DNA of 64,000 nt from Mesorhizobium sp. B1-1-8 (GCF_006442795.2 NZ_CP083956.1:4379501-4443500), one strand, 5' to 3'. Counted from the first letter of the stretch, positions 1-12,608 are shown. The notes: generated from the letters alone by a model not told the origin. A program made the numbers and translations.

Positions 1-51
1 GTCGCTTCGCTCCTGCTCCGCCCTGGGATGACGAAGGGATGGCTGCCACGC

Positions 52-276
52 TCAATCGTCGGTGGCCGGCGTCAGTTCGAGCTCGGCTGGCGACAGGCCC
101 TGCCTGAGCTGGGCAAGCCGGAATTCGTCGACCCAATAGGCCTCGCCATCAACCAGCACGCGCGCCCTGTAAGTGCCGTCGGAAAAGCTCTGCGCGGTGA
201 CATAGACCTTGTGGCGATCGAGCGCTTTCTTCACCGCAGCGCGGCGGGACTTCTCTCTGGCACCGGGACTGGCCAT
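52..276 (-). CDS. Small conserved hypothetical protein
   Basis: Encodes 74 residues. The N-terminus is basic (REKSRRAAVKKALDRHKVYV) and the C-terminal half is a compact beta-rich stretch (GTYRARVLVDGEAYWVDEF). No signal peptide or membrane segment. The ATG at 276 is chosen because upstream codons read into low-complexity arginine-rich sequence typical of non-coding high-GC DNA. I do not recognise the family. It faces away from the sugar transporter operon, so it is probably an independent transcript. Confidence 0.5.
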   Translation of the reverse strand: MASPGAREKSRRAAVKKALDRHKVYVTAQSFSDGTYRARVLVDGEAYWVDEFRLAQLRQGLSPAELELTPATDD

Positions 277-430
277 GGCCTCACTCGCAACACGCTGCCG
301 CCGAGTTAGCGGCTGTCCAACAAGGATGGCCGAGAGCGAGGGGCGAGTCAATTTCGCAAACGGTGATGGGCCGATCCACCTTGCGGGAAGATCGCCAGCC
401 TCGCCGCCAATTTCGGCCCCTCGCCCGTTC

Positions 431-459
431 TTGCGCAATCGTTTGCCCTTGGCTAGCAT
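431..459 (+). promoter_or_regulatory. Candidate promoter with LacI-type operator for the sugar ABC operon
   Basis: TTGCGC (431-436), a 17-nt spacer and TAGCAT (454-459) form a weak sigma-70 promoter. The near-palindrome GCAATCGTTTGC (435-446) in the spacer fits the LacI/GalR-family pattern centred on a CG step (AANCGNTT). It is the only regulatory-looking sequence in the 346-nt gap before the binding-protein gene; the leader would be ~155 nt. No LacI-family regulator is in the window, so the link is inferred. Confidence 0.35.
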
Positions 460-622
460 CCTTGCGCCGGCGCCGAGCGGAGGAGAACGTCGCGGCGAAC
501 CGGCTGGAGCGCCGTGCGTCCCCATGGGCGCTCACAGGTCACTCCATTGTTGAACCGACGCTGACCCTTCCCGAAGCCGGTTTACGGCTTTCGCGGTCAC
601 GCGTCCCTGTGGAGGATGATCG

Positions 623-1570
623 ATGAACAGACGCGAATTTTTGCTGTCGTCCGTGGCGACCGGCGCCGTCGTGCTGGCAGCGCCCCTTGCCTTTGCCGCC
701 GACAAGCTCAGCGTGCTCGGTTCGGTGCCCAATCTCGGCTTCCCGTTCTTCGTGCATATGCTGAACGAGATCAAGGCGGAAGCCCAGGCGCAGGGCGTCA
801 ACCTGACCGAGAGCGATGGCCAGAACTCGGCGCCCAAGCAGACGGCCGACATCGAGGCGGCGATCGTGCAGAAGGTCAACGCCATTGTCATCTCGCCGCT
901 TGACGTCAACGCCTTGGCTCCGGCCATCGACGAGGCGGTCAAGGCAGGCATTCCGGTGGTCACCATCGACCGCCGCGTCGACGGGGTCGAGGGCATCCTT
1001 GCCCATGTCGGCGCCGACAACGTCAAGGGCGGCGAGGCCGAGGCCAAGGCCGTGGTGGCGGCGTTCCCCAACGGGGCCAAGCTCTTCCACCTGCAGGGCC
1101 AGCCCGGCGCCGGTCCGGCGATCGACCGCAACAAGGGCGTGCACAATGTGCTCGATCCGCTGAAGGACAAATACCAGATCATCTACGAGCAGACCGCCAA
1201 CTTCGCCCGCGCCGAAGCGCTGACCGTGACCGAGGCGGGCCTCGCCGCCAATGGCAAGCCGGACGGCATCATCTGCGCCAATGACGACATGGCGCTAGGC
1301 GCGCTGGAAGCCTGTGCCGCCCGCAACTTCAGCGACGTCAAGATCTTCGGCTTCGACGCGCTTCCGGAAGCCCTGGTCGCGGTGCGCGACGGCAAGCTTG
1401 CCGGCACCGTCGAACAGTTCCCCGGCGAGCAGTCGCGCACCGCGGTGCAGATCGCCGTCGCCTACGCCAAGGACAAGACCGAGCCGAAGGAAAAGCTGGT
1501 GCTTTTGACGCCGATCGTCATCACCAAGGACAATCTCGACAAGGCGGAACGGCTGAACGAGACGAAGTAG
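623..1570 (+). CDS. Sugar ABC transporter periplasmic substrate-binding protein (RbsB-like)
   Basis: A 315-residue periplasmic binding protein of the ribose/galactose type. The N-terminus NRREFLLSS followed by a hydrophobic stretch ending AFA|AD (about residue 25) looks like a Tat-type signal. The mature part has the type-1 fold signatures: a first-domain core starting LSVLGSVPNLGFPFFVHM, AIVISPLDVNAL, and the hinge/second-domain motifs IICANDDMALGA and IFGFDA. It would deliver a sugar to the permease and ATPase encoded downstream in the same direction. The exact sugar cannot be read from sequence; a pentose or related sugar is likely. Confidence 0.9.
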   Translation: MNRREFLLSSVATGAVVLAAPLAFAADKLSVLGSVPNLGFPFFVHMLNEIKAEAQAQGVNLTESDGQNSAPKQTADIEAAIVQKVNAIVISPLDVNALAPAIDEAVKAGIPVVTIDRRVDGVEGILAHVGADNVKGGEAEAKAVVAAFPNGAKLFHLQGQPGAGPAIDRNKGVHNVLDPLKDKYQIIYEQTANFARAEALTVTEAGLAANGKPDGIICANDDMALGALEACAARNFSDVKIFGFDALPEALVAVRDGKLAGTVEQFPGEQSRTAVQIAVAYAKDKTEPKEKLVLLTPIVITKDNLDKAERLNETK

Positions 1571-1596
1571 GCCGATTGCGAAGGTCGGCGGGACGG

Positions 1597-1628
1597 CACC
1601 CCCTCTGCCCGGCAGAACAGAGGGGGTG
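1597..1628 (+). promoter_or_regulatory. Intercistronic hairpin after the binding-protein gene
   Basis: CACCCCCTCTG (1597-1607) pairs perfectly with CAGAGGGGGTG (1618-1628), giving an 11-bp stem with a 10-nt loop and no T-run. Such stems between a binding-protein gene and its transporter genes usually stabilise the upstream mRNA so that binding protein is made in excess. Confidence 0.6.
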
Positions 1629-1672
1629 TTCGAGCGCCGTGTTGGCGTGACATTGCAACAAAGGAGCCAGCT

Positions 1673-3244
1673 TTGTCCCTAGCCGAAGCCGCATCGCCGG
1701 CGCCAGCGCTGCTCGCCGTCGAAGGCGTCACCAAGCGCTTCGCCGGCGTGACCGCGCTGAGCGATGTCTCGCTCGATGTGCGTGCCGGCGAAATCCTCGG
1801 TCTGCTCGGCGAGAACGGCGCCGGCAAGTCGACGCTGCTCAAGATCCTGTCCGGCGTGATGGCGCCCTCCAGCGGCCGCATCCTGATCGACGGCGCCGAA
1901 TACAGCCCGGCCAGCCCGCAGGACGCCAAGCGGCACGGCATCGTCACCATCTATCAGGAGCTCAGCCTGATACCGTCGCTGACGGTGGCCGAAAACATCT
2001 TCATCGGCCGCGCGCCGCTCGGGCCGCTGGGGCTGGTGAGCTGGCGCAGGATGGAGCAAGATTCGCGCGGCATCATTGCGCGCGTTGGCCTCGACCTCGA
2101 TCCGGCGACGCCGGTGTCGGCGCTGTCGGTGGCCGAGCAGCAACTGGTCGAGATCGCGCGCGGGCTGTCGCTGCAAAGCCGCCTGATCATCATGGACGAG
2201 CCGACCTCGGCGCTCACCGAGACCGAGGTGCAGCGGCTGATGTCGATCATGGACCGGCTGCGCAAGGCCGGCGTCGCCATCATGTTCGTCACCCATCGGC
2301 TGGAGGAAGCGTCCGCCATCTGCGACCGCATGACGGTGCTGCGCGACGGCCGGCTGGCTGGGCATCTCGACCGCCAGGGCGGGCCGATCAAGCTGCCCAA
2401 GATCATCGAGAAGATGGTCGGCCGCGCCGCTTCCGAGCTCTATGCCAGGCCGACCCAGCGCGACGTCGCCGGCGATGTCAGGCTTTCGGTGCGCGGCCTG
2501 CGAACGGTGCGCGACCCGCAGGCGCCGCACGCCATCGTGCTCGAAGGCGTCGACCTCGACGTCAAGGCGGGGGAAATCCTCGGAGTCGCCGGCCTTGTCG
2601 GTTCCGGCCGCACCGAGCTTGCCCGCGCCATCTTCGGCGCCGACCGCATCGCCGCGGGCACCGTCGCGCTCGACGGCCAGCCGATCGCGCCGGCCTCGCC
2701 GGCCGATGCGATCGCGCTCGGCATCGGGCTGGTGCCGGAGGACCGCAAGCAGCAGGCGATCTTCGCGACGCTCGCTATCCTCACCAATTTCTCGATCGCG
2801 GCGCTTGGCCGCTACAGCAATGCCGCCGGCTTCATGACCGAGCGGCGCGAGCGCGAGGCGCTGGCGAACTACCGCAAGGCACTGTCGATCCGCATGGCCT
2901 CGCCCGAGCAGGCGATCGAGGGACTTTCGGGCGGCAACCAGCAGAAGGTGATCCTTGCCCGCTGGCTGGCGCGCGACCCCAAGGTGCTGATCGTCGACGA
3001 GCCGACGCGCGGCGTCGATGTCGGCGCCAAGGCCGAGGTGCACCAGATCCTGGTGCAGCTTGCCGCCCGCGGCATCGCCGTCATGATGATCTCGTCGGAG
3101 CTGCCGGAAGTGCTCGCCGTGTCGGACCGCATCGTCACCATGCGGCGCGGCCGCATCACCGGCGAGATGCCGGGCATCGAGGCGACCGAGGAGAAACTGA
3201 TGGAACTGATGGCGCTCGACCGCAGGCAGGAAGCGATAGAATGA
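1673..3244 (+). CDS. Sugar ABC transporter ATP-binding protein (RbsA/XylG-like)
   Basis: A 523-residue tandem ATPase. Domain 1 has Walker A GENGAGKST (46-54), the degenerate signature LSVAEQQLVEIARG and Walker B LIIMDEPTSAL. Domain 2 has the degenerate P-loop GLVGSGRTE, signature LSGGNQQKVILAR and LIVDEPTRGVDVG. This double-domain pattern with a decayed second P-loop is characteristic of the RbsA/MglA/XylG group. The start is TTG, supported by AAAGGAG about 7 nt upstream and by lack of a better start. It ends in a 4-nt overlap (ATGA) with the permease gene, so the two are translationally coupled. Confidence 0.93.
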   Translation: MSLAEAASPAPALLAVEGVTKRFAGVTALSDVSLDVRAGEILGLLGENGAGKSTLLKILSGVMAPSSGRILIDGAEYSPASPQDAKRHGIVTIYQELSLIPSLTVAENIFIGRAPLGPLGLVSWRRMEQDSRGIIARVGLDLDPATPVSALSVAEQQLVEIARGLSLQSRLIIMDEPTSALTETEVQRLMSIMDRLRKAGVAIMFVTHRLEEASAICDRMTVLRDGRLAGHLDRQGGPIKLPKIIEKMVGRAASELYARPTQRDVAGDVRLSVRGLRTVRDPQAPHAIVLEGVDLDVKAGEILGVAGLVGSGRTELARAIFGADRIAAGTVALDGQPIAPASPADAIALGIGLVPEDRKQQAIFATLAILTNFSIAALGRYSNAAGFMTERREREALANYRKALSIRMASPEQAIEGLSGGNQQKVILARWLARDPKVLIVDEPTRGVDVGAKAEVHQILVQLAARGIAVMMISSELPEVLAVSDRIVTMRRGRITGEMPGIEATEEKLMELMALDRRQEAIE

Positions 3245-4257
3245 CCAGCACCACCGAACAGCCCCGGCGCAGCCACGTCAGTTTCGCGCGAATTCTGATG
3301 AGCTTCGGTCCGCTGATGTTCCTGGCGGTGCTGATCGTCGTCTTCACCGTACTGAAGCCGAGTTTCATCGACCCGATCAACCTGTTCAACATCCTCAGGC
3401 AGATCTCGATCACCGGGCTGATCGCGCTCGGCATGACCTTCGTCATCCTCACCGCCGGCATCGATCTGTCGGTCGGCTCGCTGCTTGCCTTCTGCGGCAT
3501 GGTCGCGGCGGTGGTGGCGAAGGGCGGCACCGCCAACACGCTGTCGCTGTCGACCAGCGGCACGCAAGGCTACGGCTGGTTCGCGGCACTTCTGGCGGCC
3601 GTCGTCGTCGGCGCCGTGGCCGGCGGCGTCCAGGGCCTTGCCATCACCAGGCTCAAGGTGCCGCCCTTCGTGGTGACGCTGGGCGGGCTGACGGTGTTCC
3701 GCGGCCTGACGCTGACCATCTCCAGCGGCGGGCCGATCTCCGGCTTCGACGCCTCGATGCGATGGTTCGGCACCGGCCTGATCGGCCCGGTGCCGGTGCC
3801 TGCGCTGATCTTCGCGGCGGCGGCGATCCTTTGCCACATCGTCCTGCGCTATACGCGCTACGGCCGCGCGGTCTATGCCGTCGGCGGCAATGCCGAGGCC
3901 GCAAGGCTGTCGGGCCTGCGCGTCGACCGCGTCCTGGTCTCGGTCTACGTTATCGTCGGCTTCTTCGCCGGTCTTGCCGCCTTCGTGCTTTCGGCACGGC
4001 TGAACTCGTCCGAGGCGGTCGCCGGGATCGGCTATGAGCTGACGGTGATCTCGGCCGTGGTCATCGGCGGCACCTCGCTGTTCGGCGGCATCGGCAGCGT
4101 CGGCGGCACGGTGGTGGGCGCCGCGCTGATCGGCGTGCTGCAGAACGGACTGCAGTTCAACAACGTTTCGTCCTATACGCAAAGCATCGTCATAGGCCTG
4201 ATCCTGATCCTCGCCGTGGCTTTCGATCGCTGGCTGAAATCGCGCGTAAGGCGATGA
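3241..4257 (+). CDS. Sugar ABC transporter permease (RbsC-like)
   Basis: A 338-residue polytopic inner membrane protein of the BPD_transp_2 family. Hydrophobic segments run from about residue 20 to 330, and the cytoplasmic loop AVGGNAEAARLSGLRV is the conserved ATPase-contact region of RbsC-type permeases. GIDLSVGSLLAF and GGTSLFGGIGSVGGTVVGA are further family signatures. It overlaps the ATPase gene by 4 nt and is the last gene of the operon. It converges with groEL, leaving 54 nt between the stops. Confidence 0.93.
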   Translation: MTSTTEQPRRSHVSFARILMSFGPLMFLAVLIVVFTVLKPSFIDPINLFNILRQISITGLIALGMTFVILTAGIDLSVGSLLAFCGMVAAVVAKGGTANTLSLSTSGTQGYGWFAALLAAVVVGAVAGGVQGLAITRLKVPPFVVTLGGLTVFRGLTLTISSGGPISGFDASMRWFGTGLIGPVPVPALIFAAAAILCHIVLRYTRYGRAVYAVGGNAEAARLSGLRVDRVLVSVYVIVGFFAGLAAFVLSARLNSSEAVAGIGYELTVISAVVIGGTSLFGGIGSVGGTVVGAALIGVLQNGLQFNNVSSYTQSIVIGLILILAVAFDRWLKSRVRR

Positions 4258-4311
4258 CGATCAGGCACTGCCCAAGAGGCAAATGGCGCCGGCCAGAGGA
4301 GAAGGCCGCCC

Positions 4312-7851
<3,540 letters not shown>

Positions 7852-7875
7852 GGCAAGCGCGCAGGACTTCGGGGC

Positions 7876-8103
7876 CTACTTCGTCTTGCAATCCGGCATC
7901 GCCTCCATGGCTTTCTTGGCCTCGGCCTCGCTGGCGTATTTCTTCTTGCCGAGATCGACGACGAGCGTCCCGTCGGGTTTCTTCGGCACGATCTCGCACT
8001 GCTTCGAGACGGCGTCCCTGGCGACCCAGTATTCCTCGGCCGCCATGGCAGGAAAGCCGGCAATGCCGGTGGCAAGTATTGCGATAGCGACGGTGCGAGC
8101 CAT
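7876..8103 (-). CDS. Small secreted hypothetical protein
   Basis: Encodes 75 residues. MARTVAIAILATGIAGFPAMA is a signal peptide with cleavage near residue 21, leaving a ~54-residue periplasmic domain with two cysteines (KQCEIVP and MPDCKTK) that could form a disulfide. The pattern DGTLVVDLGKKKYASEAEAKKAME resembles small rhizobial secreted proteins of unknown function. SD GGAG lies 7 nt before the ATG. Confidence 0.75.
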   Translation of the reverse strand: MARTVAIAILATGIAGFPAMAAEEYWVARDAVSKQCEIVPKKPDGTLVVDLGKKKYASEAEAKKAMEAMPDCKTK

Positions 8104-8458
8104 TGCTGGTCTCCGTTAGCTGAAAAAGCAGGTTGCCAGGCCGAGAGACGGCGCCGGTCTTTCGAAACGCTGGCCCTGGACTTCCGTTCCGGTGCGCTGA
8201 CTTCGGCGAAGGAAAGCCTCGGCTTTGCGGGAAGAAAAATCCGCGAGCCGCGGGGAAACCGACCTTGACTTTGGCTCGCCCGCCTCCAAATCGGCGCTTG
8301 CCGATCTCGTGCACAAGCACCGTACACGCCCAGGTCCGTTCGACCGGGCTGACCCGCTGAACGACCAGTCGGGCTGACGCAGGAAGCACAGCCAGCAGGC
8401 TGTCCGATGCCCAGGCACCCGCATCGCCCCATACCAGTCGAGAAAGGAGAACATTGAA
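8104..8458. other. Intergenic gap upstream of hsp20
   Basis: Rhizobial hsp20 genes often carry a ROSE thermometer here. I looked for a hairpin masking the SD AAAGGAGA with a U[U/C]GCU-type strand in the last 100 nt and did not find one. CCCCATAC at about 8436 resembles a sigma-32 -10 box, but no good -35 box accompanies it. Confidence 0.3.
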
Positions 8459-8986
8459 ATGGCAATTCGTGATCTCATTCCCTGGACCCGGGAGGGCGTC
8501 CCTGGCCCTTATCGCGACAATGATCGCGATCCGTTCATGGCGCTGCATCGTGAGATGAACCGCCTGTTCGATGACGCGTTCCGCGGCTTCGGCAGCAGAC
8601 TGCCTTCGCTCGGCGAAGCCTATGGCGCGCGCGCCGGATGGCCGAGCCTGGAAATCTCCGATACCGGCAGCGAAATCCGCGTCACGGCGGAAATTCCCGG
8701 CATGGAAGAGAAGGATATCGAAGTGATGCTCGATGATGGCGTGCTGACGCTGCGCGGCGAAAAGCGATCGGAAAGCGAGGATAAGGACAAGCAGTTCTCC
8801 GAACGCTTCTACGGCCGTTTCGAGCGACGCATTCCGCTCGGCAGCGAGGTCGAGGAAGACAAGGTGAGCGCGAACTTCCATAACGGCGTGCTCACTGTGA
8901 TGCTGCCGAAGACCCAGCGTGCCCAGGCGAAAGGCAGGCGCATTCCGATCGGCGGCGGCGCCGGTTCGGCCAAGAGCAAGCATTGA
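8459..8986 (+). CDS. Small heat shock protein Hsp20
   Basis: A 175-residue class A-type rhizobial small heat shock protein. The alpha-crystallin domain runs from about residue 60 (WPSLEISDTGSEIRVTAEIP) to 160, with the hallmark FERRIPLGSEV and the A-x-x-x-N-G-V-L motif ANFHNGVLTVMLPK. The N-terminal region MAIRDLIPWTREG is typical of the HspH/IbpA-like group encoded apart from the class B genes. It prevents aggregation of heat-denatured proteins in the cytoplasm. SD AAAGGAG is well spaced. Confidence 0.93.
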   Translation: MAIRDLIPWTREGVPGPYRDNDRDPFMALHREMNRLFDDAFRGFGSRLPSLGEAYGARAGWPSLEISDTGSEIRVTAEIPGMEEKDIEVMLDDGVLTLRGEKRSESEDKDKQFSERFYGRFERRIPLGSEVEEDKVSANFHNGVLTVMLPKTQRAQAKGRRIPIGGGAGSAKSKH

Positions 8987-9021
8987 CATCCGATCGCCGG
9001 GCGCCAGCCGCGCCCGGCCCT

Positions 9022-9651
9022 TCACCCAGCCGAATGCGGATCGATGCTGTAGGGATAGACCGGATAGCCGGGCCCGATCGCGTCTTGCACCCGCCCCATC
9101 CAGGCCGTGACCGCCGGGTAATCGGCAAGCGCAAAGCCGCAATCGTCGGCGCGGTGGCTGTAGGCATGGACGGCGATGTCGGCGATGGTGAGCGAACTGC
9201 CGACCAGGAACGGCGTGCCGGCCAGGCTGCGCTCCAGGGCGGCCAGCGTGCGGGCGCCAGCCTCACGCTTGCCAGCGATCATCGCCTGGTTGCGCTCCAG
9301 CCGCCCGGTCAGTGTCCAATAGCGCAGCGAGCCGATGACCGGCTCGACATGGTACTGCTCGAAGAACAGCCACTGCATGATCTTGGCGCGCGAGAAGCGG
9401 TCCGCCGGCTGATAGGGCGAGCCCTCGGCAAGGTAGGTGAGGATCGCGTTGGACTCGGCGATCGCGGCGCCGTCTTCCAGGCCGAGCACGGGGACGGCGC
9501 CGGCCGGATTGAGTTTGAGGAAGACTTCGGTGTGACTCTCGCCCTCGAAGATCGAGACAATGCGGGTTTTGTAAGCGATGCCCAAAAGCCCGAGCAGGAC
9601 GCGCACCTTCCAGGCATTTTGCGAGGGGAGATAATCGTAGAGCGTGAGCAT
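9022..9651 (-). CDS. Glutathione S-transferase family protein
   Basis: A 209-residue cytosolic GST. The N-terminal thioredoxin-like domain contains LYDYLPSQNAWKVRVLLGLL with the active-site Ser in SQN, the cis-Pro loop GAVPVLGLEDG and the glutathione-contact motif IAESNAILTYL. The C-terminal helical domain has the capping motif GSSLTIADIAVHAY. ATG 9651 follows SD GAGGAAG; an upstream in-frame Met would add 19 residues outside the domain. Substrate unknown. Confidence 0.9.
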   Translation of the reverse strand: MLTLYDYLPSQNAWKVRVLLGLLGIAYKTRIVSIFEGESHTEVFLKLNPAGAVPVLGLEDGAAIAESNAILTYLAEGSPYQPADRFSRAKIMQWLFFEQYHVEPVIGSLRYWTLTGRLERNQAMIAGKREAGARTLAALERSLAGTPFLVGSSLTIADIAVHAYSHRADDCGFALADYPAVTAWMGRVQDAIGPGYPVYPYSIDPHSAG

Positions 9652-9726
9652 GATGGGGCTTCCTCGTTTGGCTGGGTTGCTTCGCATGGCGCGAGTGAAA
9701 GGCGCCACCCGATTCAGGCGCCGGTT

Positions 9727-9883
9727 AATCTCCCCCCTTGAGAGGGAGATGTCGCTGGAGGCGACAGAGGGAGTCGCCGCGCGTAGAGCGCCAACGTCTT
9801 TTCTCGTCTCTTGAGGGCGTCAGCGCTTCACGCGAAACGACCCCCTCTGGCCTGCCGGCCATCTCCCCCTCAAGGGGGGAGAT
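9727..9883. repeat. REP-A palindromic intergenic element
   Basis: Two hairpin arms, CTCCCCCCTTGAGAGGGAG and CTCCCCCTCAAGGGGGGAG, flank a ~115-nt body containing GTCGCTGGAGGCGAC and GGCCTGCCGGCC. One of about a dozen copies in the window sharing order and sequence. Confidence 0.9.
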
Positions 9884-9922
9884 CAGCAGCTTCGACGTCG
9901 CGCATCCCGCCGCGGCCACGCC

Positions 9923-11044
9923 TCACCCCCGCCCCGCAATATCGTTCGCTACAGCCTTCGCCTCGATGCCGATCTCGCGCAGCAAGCCCGTCACCGGATT
10001 GTAGAAGCCGACCAGATAGAGGCCAAGCTCGGACGAGCGGGGACTGAGCCCGCTCTTGGCCGGCCGCAGCTCCGCCGGAACGAAACTGTCGTAGCCCGGC
10101 CGGTAGCCGGTGGCGAGGATGACGGCGTCGAAGCTTTGCTCGCGCCCGTCGGTGAATTTCGCGCCGTCCGCGGTGAAGCGCGCGATGTCGGGCACAATCC
10201 CGATCCGGCCGGCCTTGATCGCCGCTACCGTGCCGACGTCGATGACCGGGATGCGGCCGCCGCCGATCTGCTTGAGGATGCCTTCCTTCGGCCTGACGAT
10301 GCCGTATTTCTCCAGCCTGCCCAGCGCAAGGTCGAGAATTTTCGGAAACATCCAGTCGTTCAGCGCCTGAGGCATCGCCCGGCTGGCGATGCCGACCATC
10401 TGGATCGGCACGCCGAACAGTTGGCGCGGCACGATGTGGACGCCCTTGCGCACCGAGATCGCCGGGTGGGCGCCGGACTCGGCAAGGTCGAGCGCGATCT
10501 CGGCGCCGGTGTTGCCCAGGCCGACGACCAGCACCTTCCTGCCGACATAGGGGGTCGCCTCGGTATAGGCGGCGCTGTGCAGCACCTTGCCCTTGAACGC
10601 CTCGATGCCAGGAAAGGCCGGACGGATCGGCTCGGCATTGTTGCCGGTGGCAACGACGACTTTCCCGGCGCTGATCTCACCGGCATCGGTCTCGACCAGG
10701 AATTTTCCGTCCGCGCGCCGGACCGACTTCACGGTCACGCCGAAGCGCGGGGCGAGGCCGAAATGTCGAGCATAAGCATCGAGATAGGCGACGACCTTCT
10801 CACGCGGCACATAGCGCGGGTGGCTTTTCGGGAACGGCATGAAGGGCAGCGAGGAAAACGACTTCACCGTATGCAAATGCAGCCGCCGGTAATGCCGCCG
10901 CCAGGCCGGCGCCACTTCGTTGGCCTTTTCGAGGATGACAAACTCGACGCCCGCCTGTTTCAAGCAAGCGCCGACAGCGAGCCCCGCAGGGCCGGCGCCG
11001 ACAATGACGACATTGGGGTCCAAGCGATTTTCCTCCCCCGCCAT
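9923..11044 (-). CDS. Flavin-containing monooxygenase-like NAD(P)/FAD oxidoreductase
   Basis: A 373-residue two-dinucleotide flavoprotein. The FAD motif GAGPAG is at residues 16-21, the NADPH motif VVGLGNTGAE at about 173-182, and the link ATGYRPGYDSF occurs near the C-terminus. The length and motif layout match YUCCA-like bacterial flavin monooxygenases, which oxidise N- or S-containing or keto-acid substrates using NADPH and O2. The typical Baeyer-Villiger fingerprint is not obvious. It stands alone between REP-A and a small hypothetical gene. Confidence 0.87.
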   Translation of the reverse strand: MAGEENRLDPNVVIVGAGPAGLAVGACLKQAGVEFVILEKANEVAPAWRRHYRRLHLHTVKSFSSLPFMPFPKSHPRYVPREKVVAYLDAYARHFGLAPRFGVTVKSVRRADGKFLVETDAGEISAGKVVVATGNNAEPIRPAFPGIEAFKGKVLHSAAYTEATPYVGRKVLVVGLGNTGAEIALDLAESGAHPAISVRKGVHIVPRQLFGVPIQMVGIASRAMPQALNDWMFPKILDLALGRLEKYGIVRPKEGILKQIGGGRIPVIDVGTVAAIKAGRIGIVPDIARFTADGAKFTDGREQSFDAVILATGYRPGYDSFVPAELRPAKSGLSPRSSELGLYLVGFYNPVTGLLREIGIEAKAVANDIAGRG

Positions 11045-11128
11045 GGCCGCGAAAGGTTATGCCGGGAGGCGTACGGGGGACAAGTGGGGAGAAACACCTA
11101 TGCTTCTCCCGGCGGGAGCGGAAAGAGC

Positions 11129-11368
11129 TTAATCCATCCCGATCCCGCCCTGCACCTCGGGCTCATCCTCGGGCGGCTCAAGGATCTCGATCAGCCGCGC
11201 CACCTTCGTCCCTGGCATGGCGCGACCTTCATTGACCAGCGCCTCGTCGGCGCCGATCCAGGCGAAGGCCTCGCGCAATTCCTCGAGGCTGGCGCCGGTC
11301 ATCGCGATGTCGGCGATGACGGCCTCGTCGACGGGTCCAAGCACGGAAATGATGTCGTTGCGGGTCAT
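11129..11368 (-). CDS. Conserved hypothetical protein, acidic
   Basis: Encodes 79 residues, acidic, without signal or membrane segment. MTRNDIISVLGPVDEAVIAD and the helical run TGASLEELREAFAWI suggest a small all-helical protein. The C-terminal EPPEDEPEVQGG is a disordered acidic tail. ATG 11368 has SD GGGAGGA 6-8 nt upstream. Function unknown. Confidence 0.75.
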   Translation of the reverse strand: MTRNDIISVLGPVDEAVIADIAMTGASLEELREAFAWIGADEALVNEGRAMPGTKVARLIEILEPPEDEPEVQGGIGMD

Positions 11369-11487
11369 CGTGTCCTCCCCCATGGGTCGAGACGATGCCA
11401 AGGAAACGAGCGTGGCGGCGGCTGGTTCCGGCGCGACGGGAAATCCGCTAGTGGAGCATATCGGTCGAACACCACGAAAGCGCCGCC

Positions 11488-12072
11488 ATGAAATCACTTG
11501 TCACGCTGGTCGTCGCTCTCCTGCTGCCCGCGCCCGCCCTCGCCGACTGGAAGCCGGTCGAGAAGGTCGAGACTTATGCCGTCCCGGGCGAGACGGCGCG
11601 CGAGCTCTATGATGCGATCGGCGAGGCCGGTCCTCTGCTCGGCAAGGGCCGCGTCATTGCCCATACCAATTTCAAGTTGACCTGGCAGAGGGACTACCGG
11701 CCCGAGGGCGGCGCCTGCGTGCTGAAGACGGCGCGGCCGAAGCTCATCATCACCTACACGCTGCCGAAGCCGGCCGCAAAACTTCCCGCTGCCGTGCAGG
11801 CGCGCTGGGATGCGTTCGCCGCCGGCCTGACCGCGCATGAAAAGGTGCACGGCGACAGCATCGTCGACATGGTGCGCAAGATCGAAGCGACGAGCATCGG
11901 GCTGACCGTGGCCGACGACCCCGGCTGCAGCAAGATCAGGACCGACTTGACGAGACGGCTTGCCGAACTCTCGCTGGCGCAGCGCCAGGCGAGCCGCGAC
12001 TTCGACAAGGTCGAGTTCGGCCGCGACGGTAACATGCTGAAACTGATCGCAGCGTTTCTGAGCGGGGGATAG
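11488..12072 (+). CDS. Secreted DUF922 putative zinc protease-like protein
   Basis: Encodes 194 residues. MKSLVTLVVALLLPAPALA is a clean signal peptide, so the protein is periplasmic. The central HEKVH (117-121) matches the HExxH zinc-binding motif and lies in GLTAHEKVHGDSIV, as in the DUF922 family, whose activity is not established. A conserved Cys pair (GGACVLK and DPGCSKI) may be disulfide-bonded. Confidence 0.8.
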   Translation: MKSLVTLVVALLLPAPALADWKPVEKVETYAVPGETARELYDAIGEAGPLLGKGRVIAHTNFKLTWQRDYRPEGGACVLKTARPKLIITYTLPKPAAKLPAAVQARWDAFAAGLTAHEKVHGDSIVDMVRKIEATSIGLTVADDPGCSKIRTDLTRRLAELSLAQRQASRDFDKVEFGRDGNMLKLIAAFLSGG

Positions 12073-12122
12073 GCGCGCTTTATCTCCTTCCTTGTGGGGG
12101 AGATAGGTGCCGGCGTCAGCTC

Positions 12123-12542
12123 TCAAAAACTGATCTCCACCGCGGCGGCGCTCCGCTTCGCCTCGCCGTGAAACACCGCCTCGATGTTGTTGCCATCGGG
12201 GTCGAGCAGGAAGGCGGCGTAGTAGCCGGGGTGGTAGGGACGCTCGCCGGGCGCACCATTGTCCTTGCCGCCCGCCGCCAGCCCGGCCCTGTAGAAAGCA
12301 TCGACCATGGCGCGGTCCTTGGCCTGGAAGGCGAGATGGTGGCGCCCGGTCAGCACGCCGCGCGCCGTGCGGCTATCTATGCTGGAGACGAACAGCTCGT
12401 CGGCCCAGAAATAATCCTCGGCCTCGCCGCCGACCGGAATAACCAGCACCTCGAACAGCGCGCCATAGAAGCGCCGGCTCGCCTTAAGGTCCCGCACCAC
12501 CAGCTGGAGGTGGTCGATGAGCCGGCCGCGATAGAGTTCCAT
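12123..12542 (-). CDS. VOC family (glyoxalase/bleomycin resistance-like) protein
   Basis: A 139-residue single-module VOC protein. Metal-ligand positions can be traced in RLIDHLQLVVRDLKAS (His near 11), RHHLAFQAKD (His near 69) and DPDGNNIEAVFHG (Glu near 121). The fold binds a divalent metal and handles small molecules (isomerase, dioxygenase or resistance protein); the reaction here is unknown. SD AGGAGGA precedes the ATG at 12542. Confidence 0.85.
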   Translation of the reverse strand: MELYRGRLIDHLQLVVRDLKASRRFYGALFEVLVIPVGGEAEDYFWADELFVSSIDSRTARGVLTGRHHLAFQAKDRAMVDAFYRAGLAAGGKDNGAPGERPYHPGYYAAFLLDPDGNNIEAVFHGEAKRSAAAVEISF

Positions 12543-12608
12543 GGGGTGTCCTCCTGGTTGAAAGGTCAATTTAGAGGTGGCGGGGACTTGGTCAATGCGG
12601 GCGCCTTG

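Noticed and set aside
8104..8458. ROSE RNA thermometer upstream of hsp20
   Set aside because: No U-rich GCU strand able to pair with the AAAGGAG ribosome site was found within 100 nt of the start.
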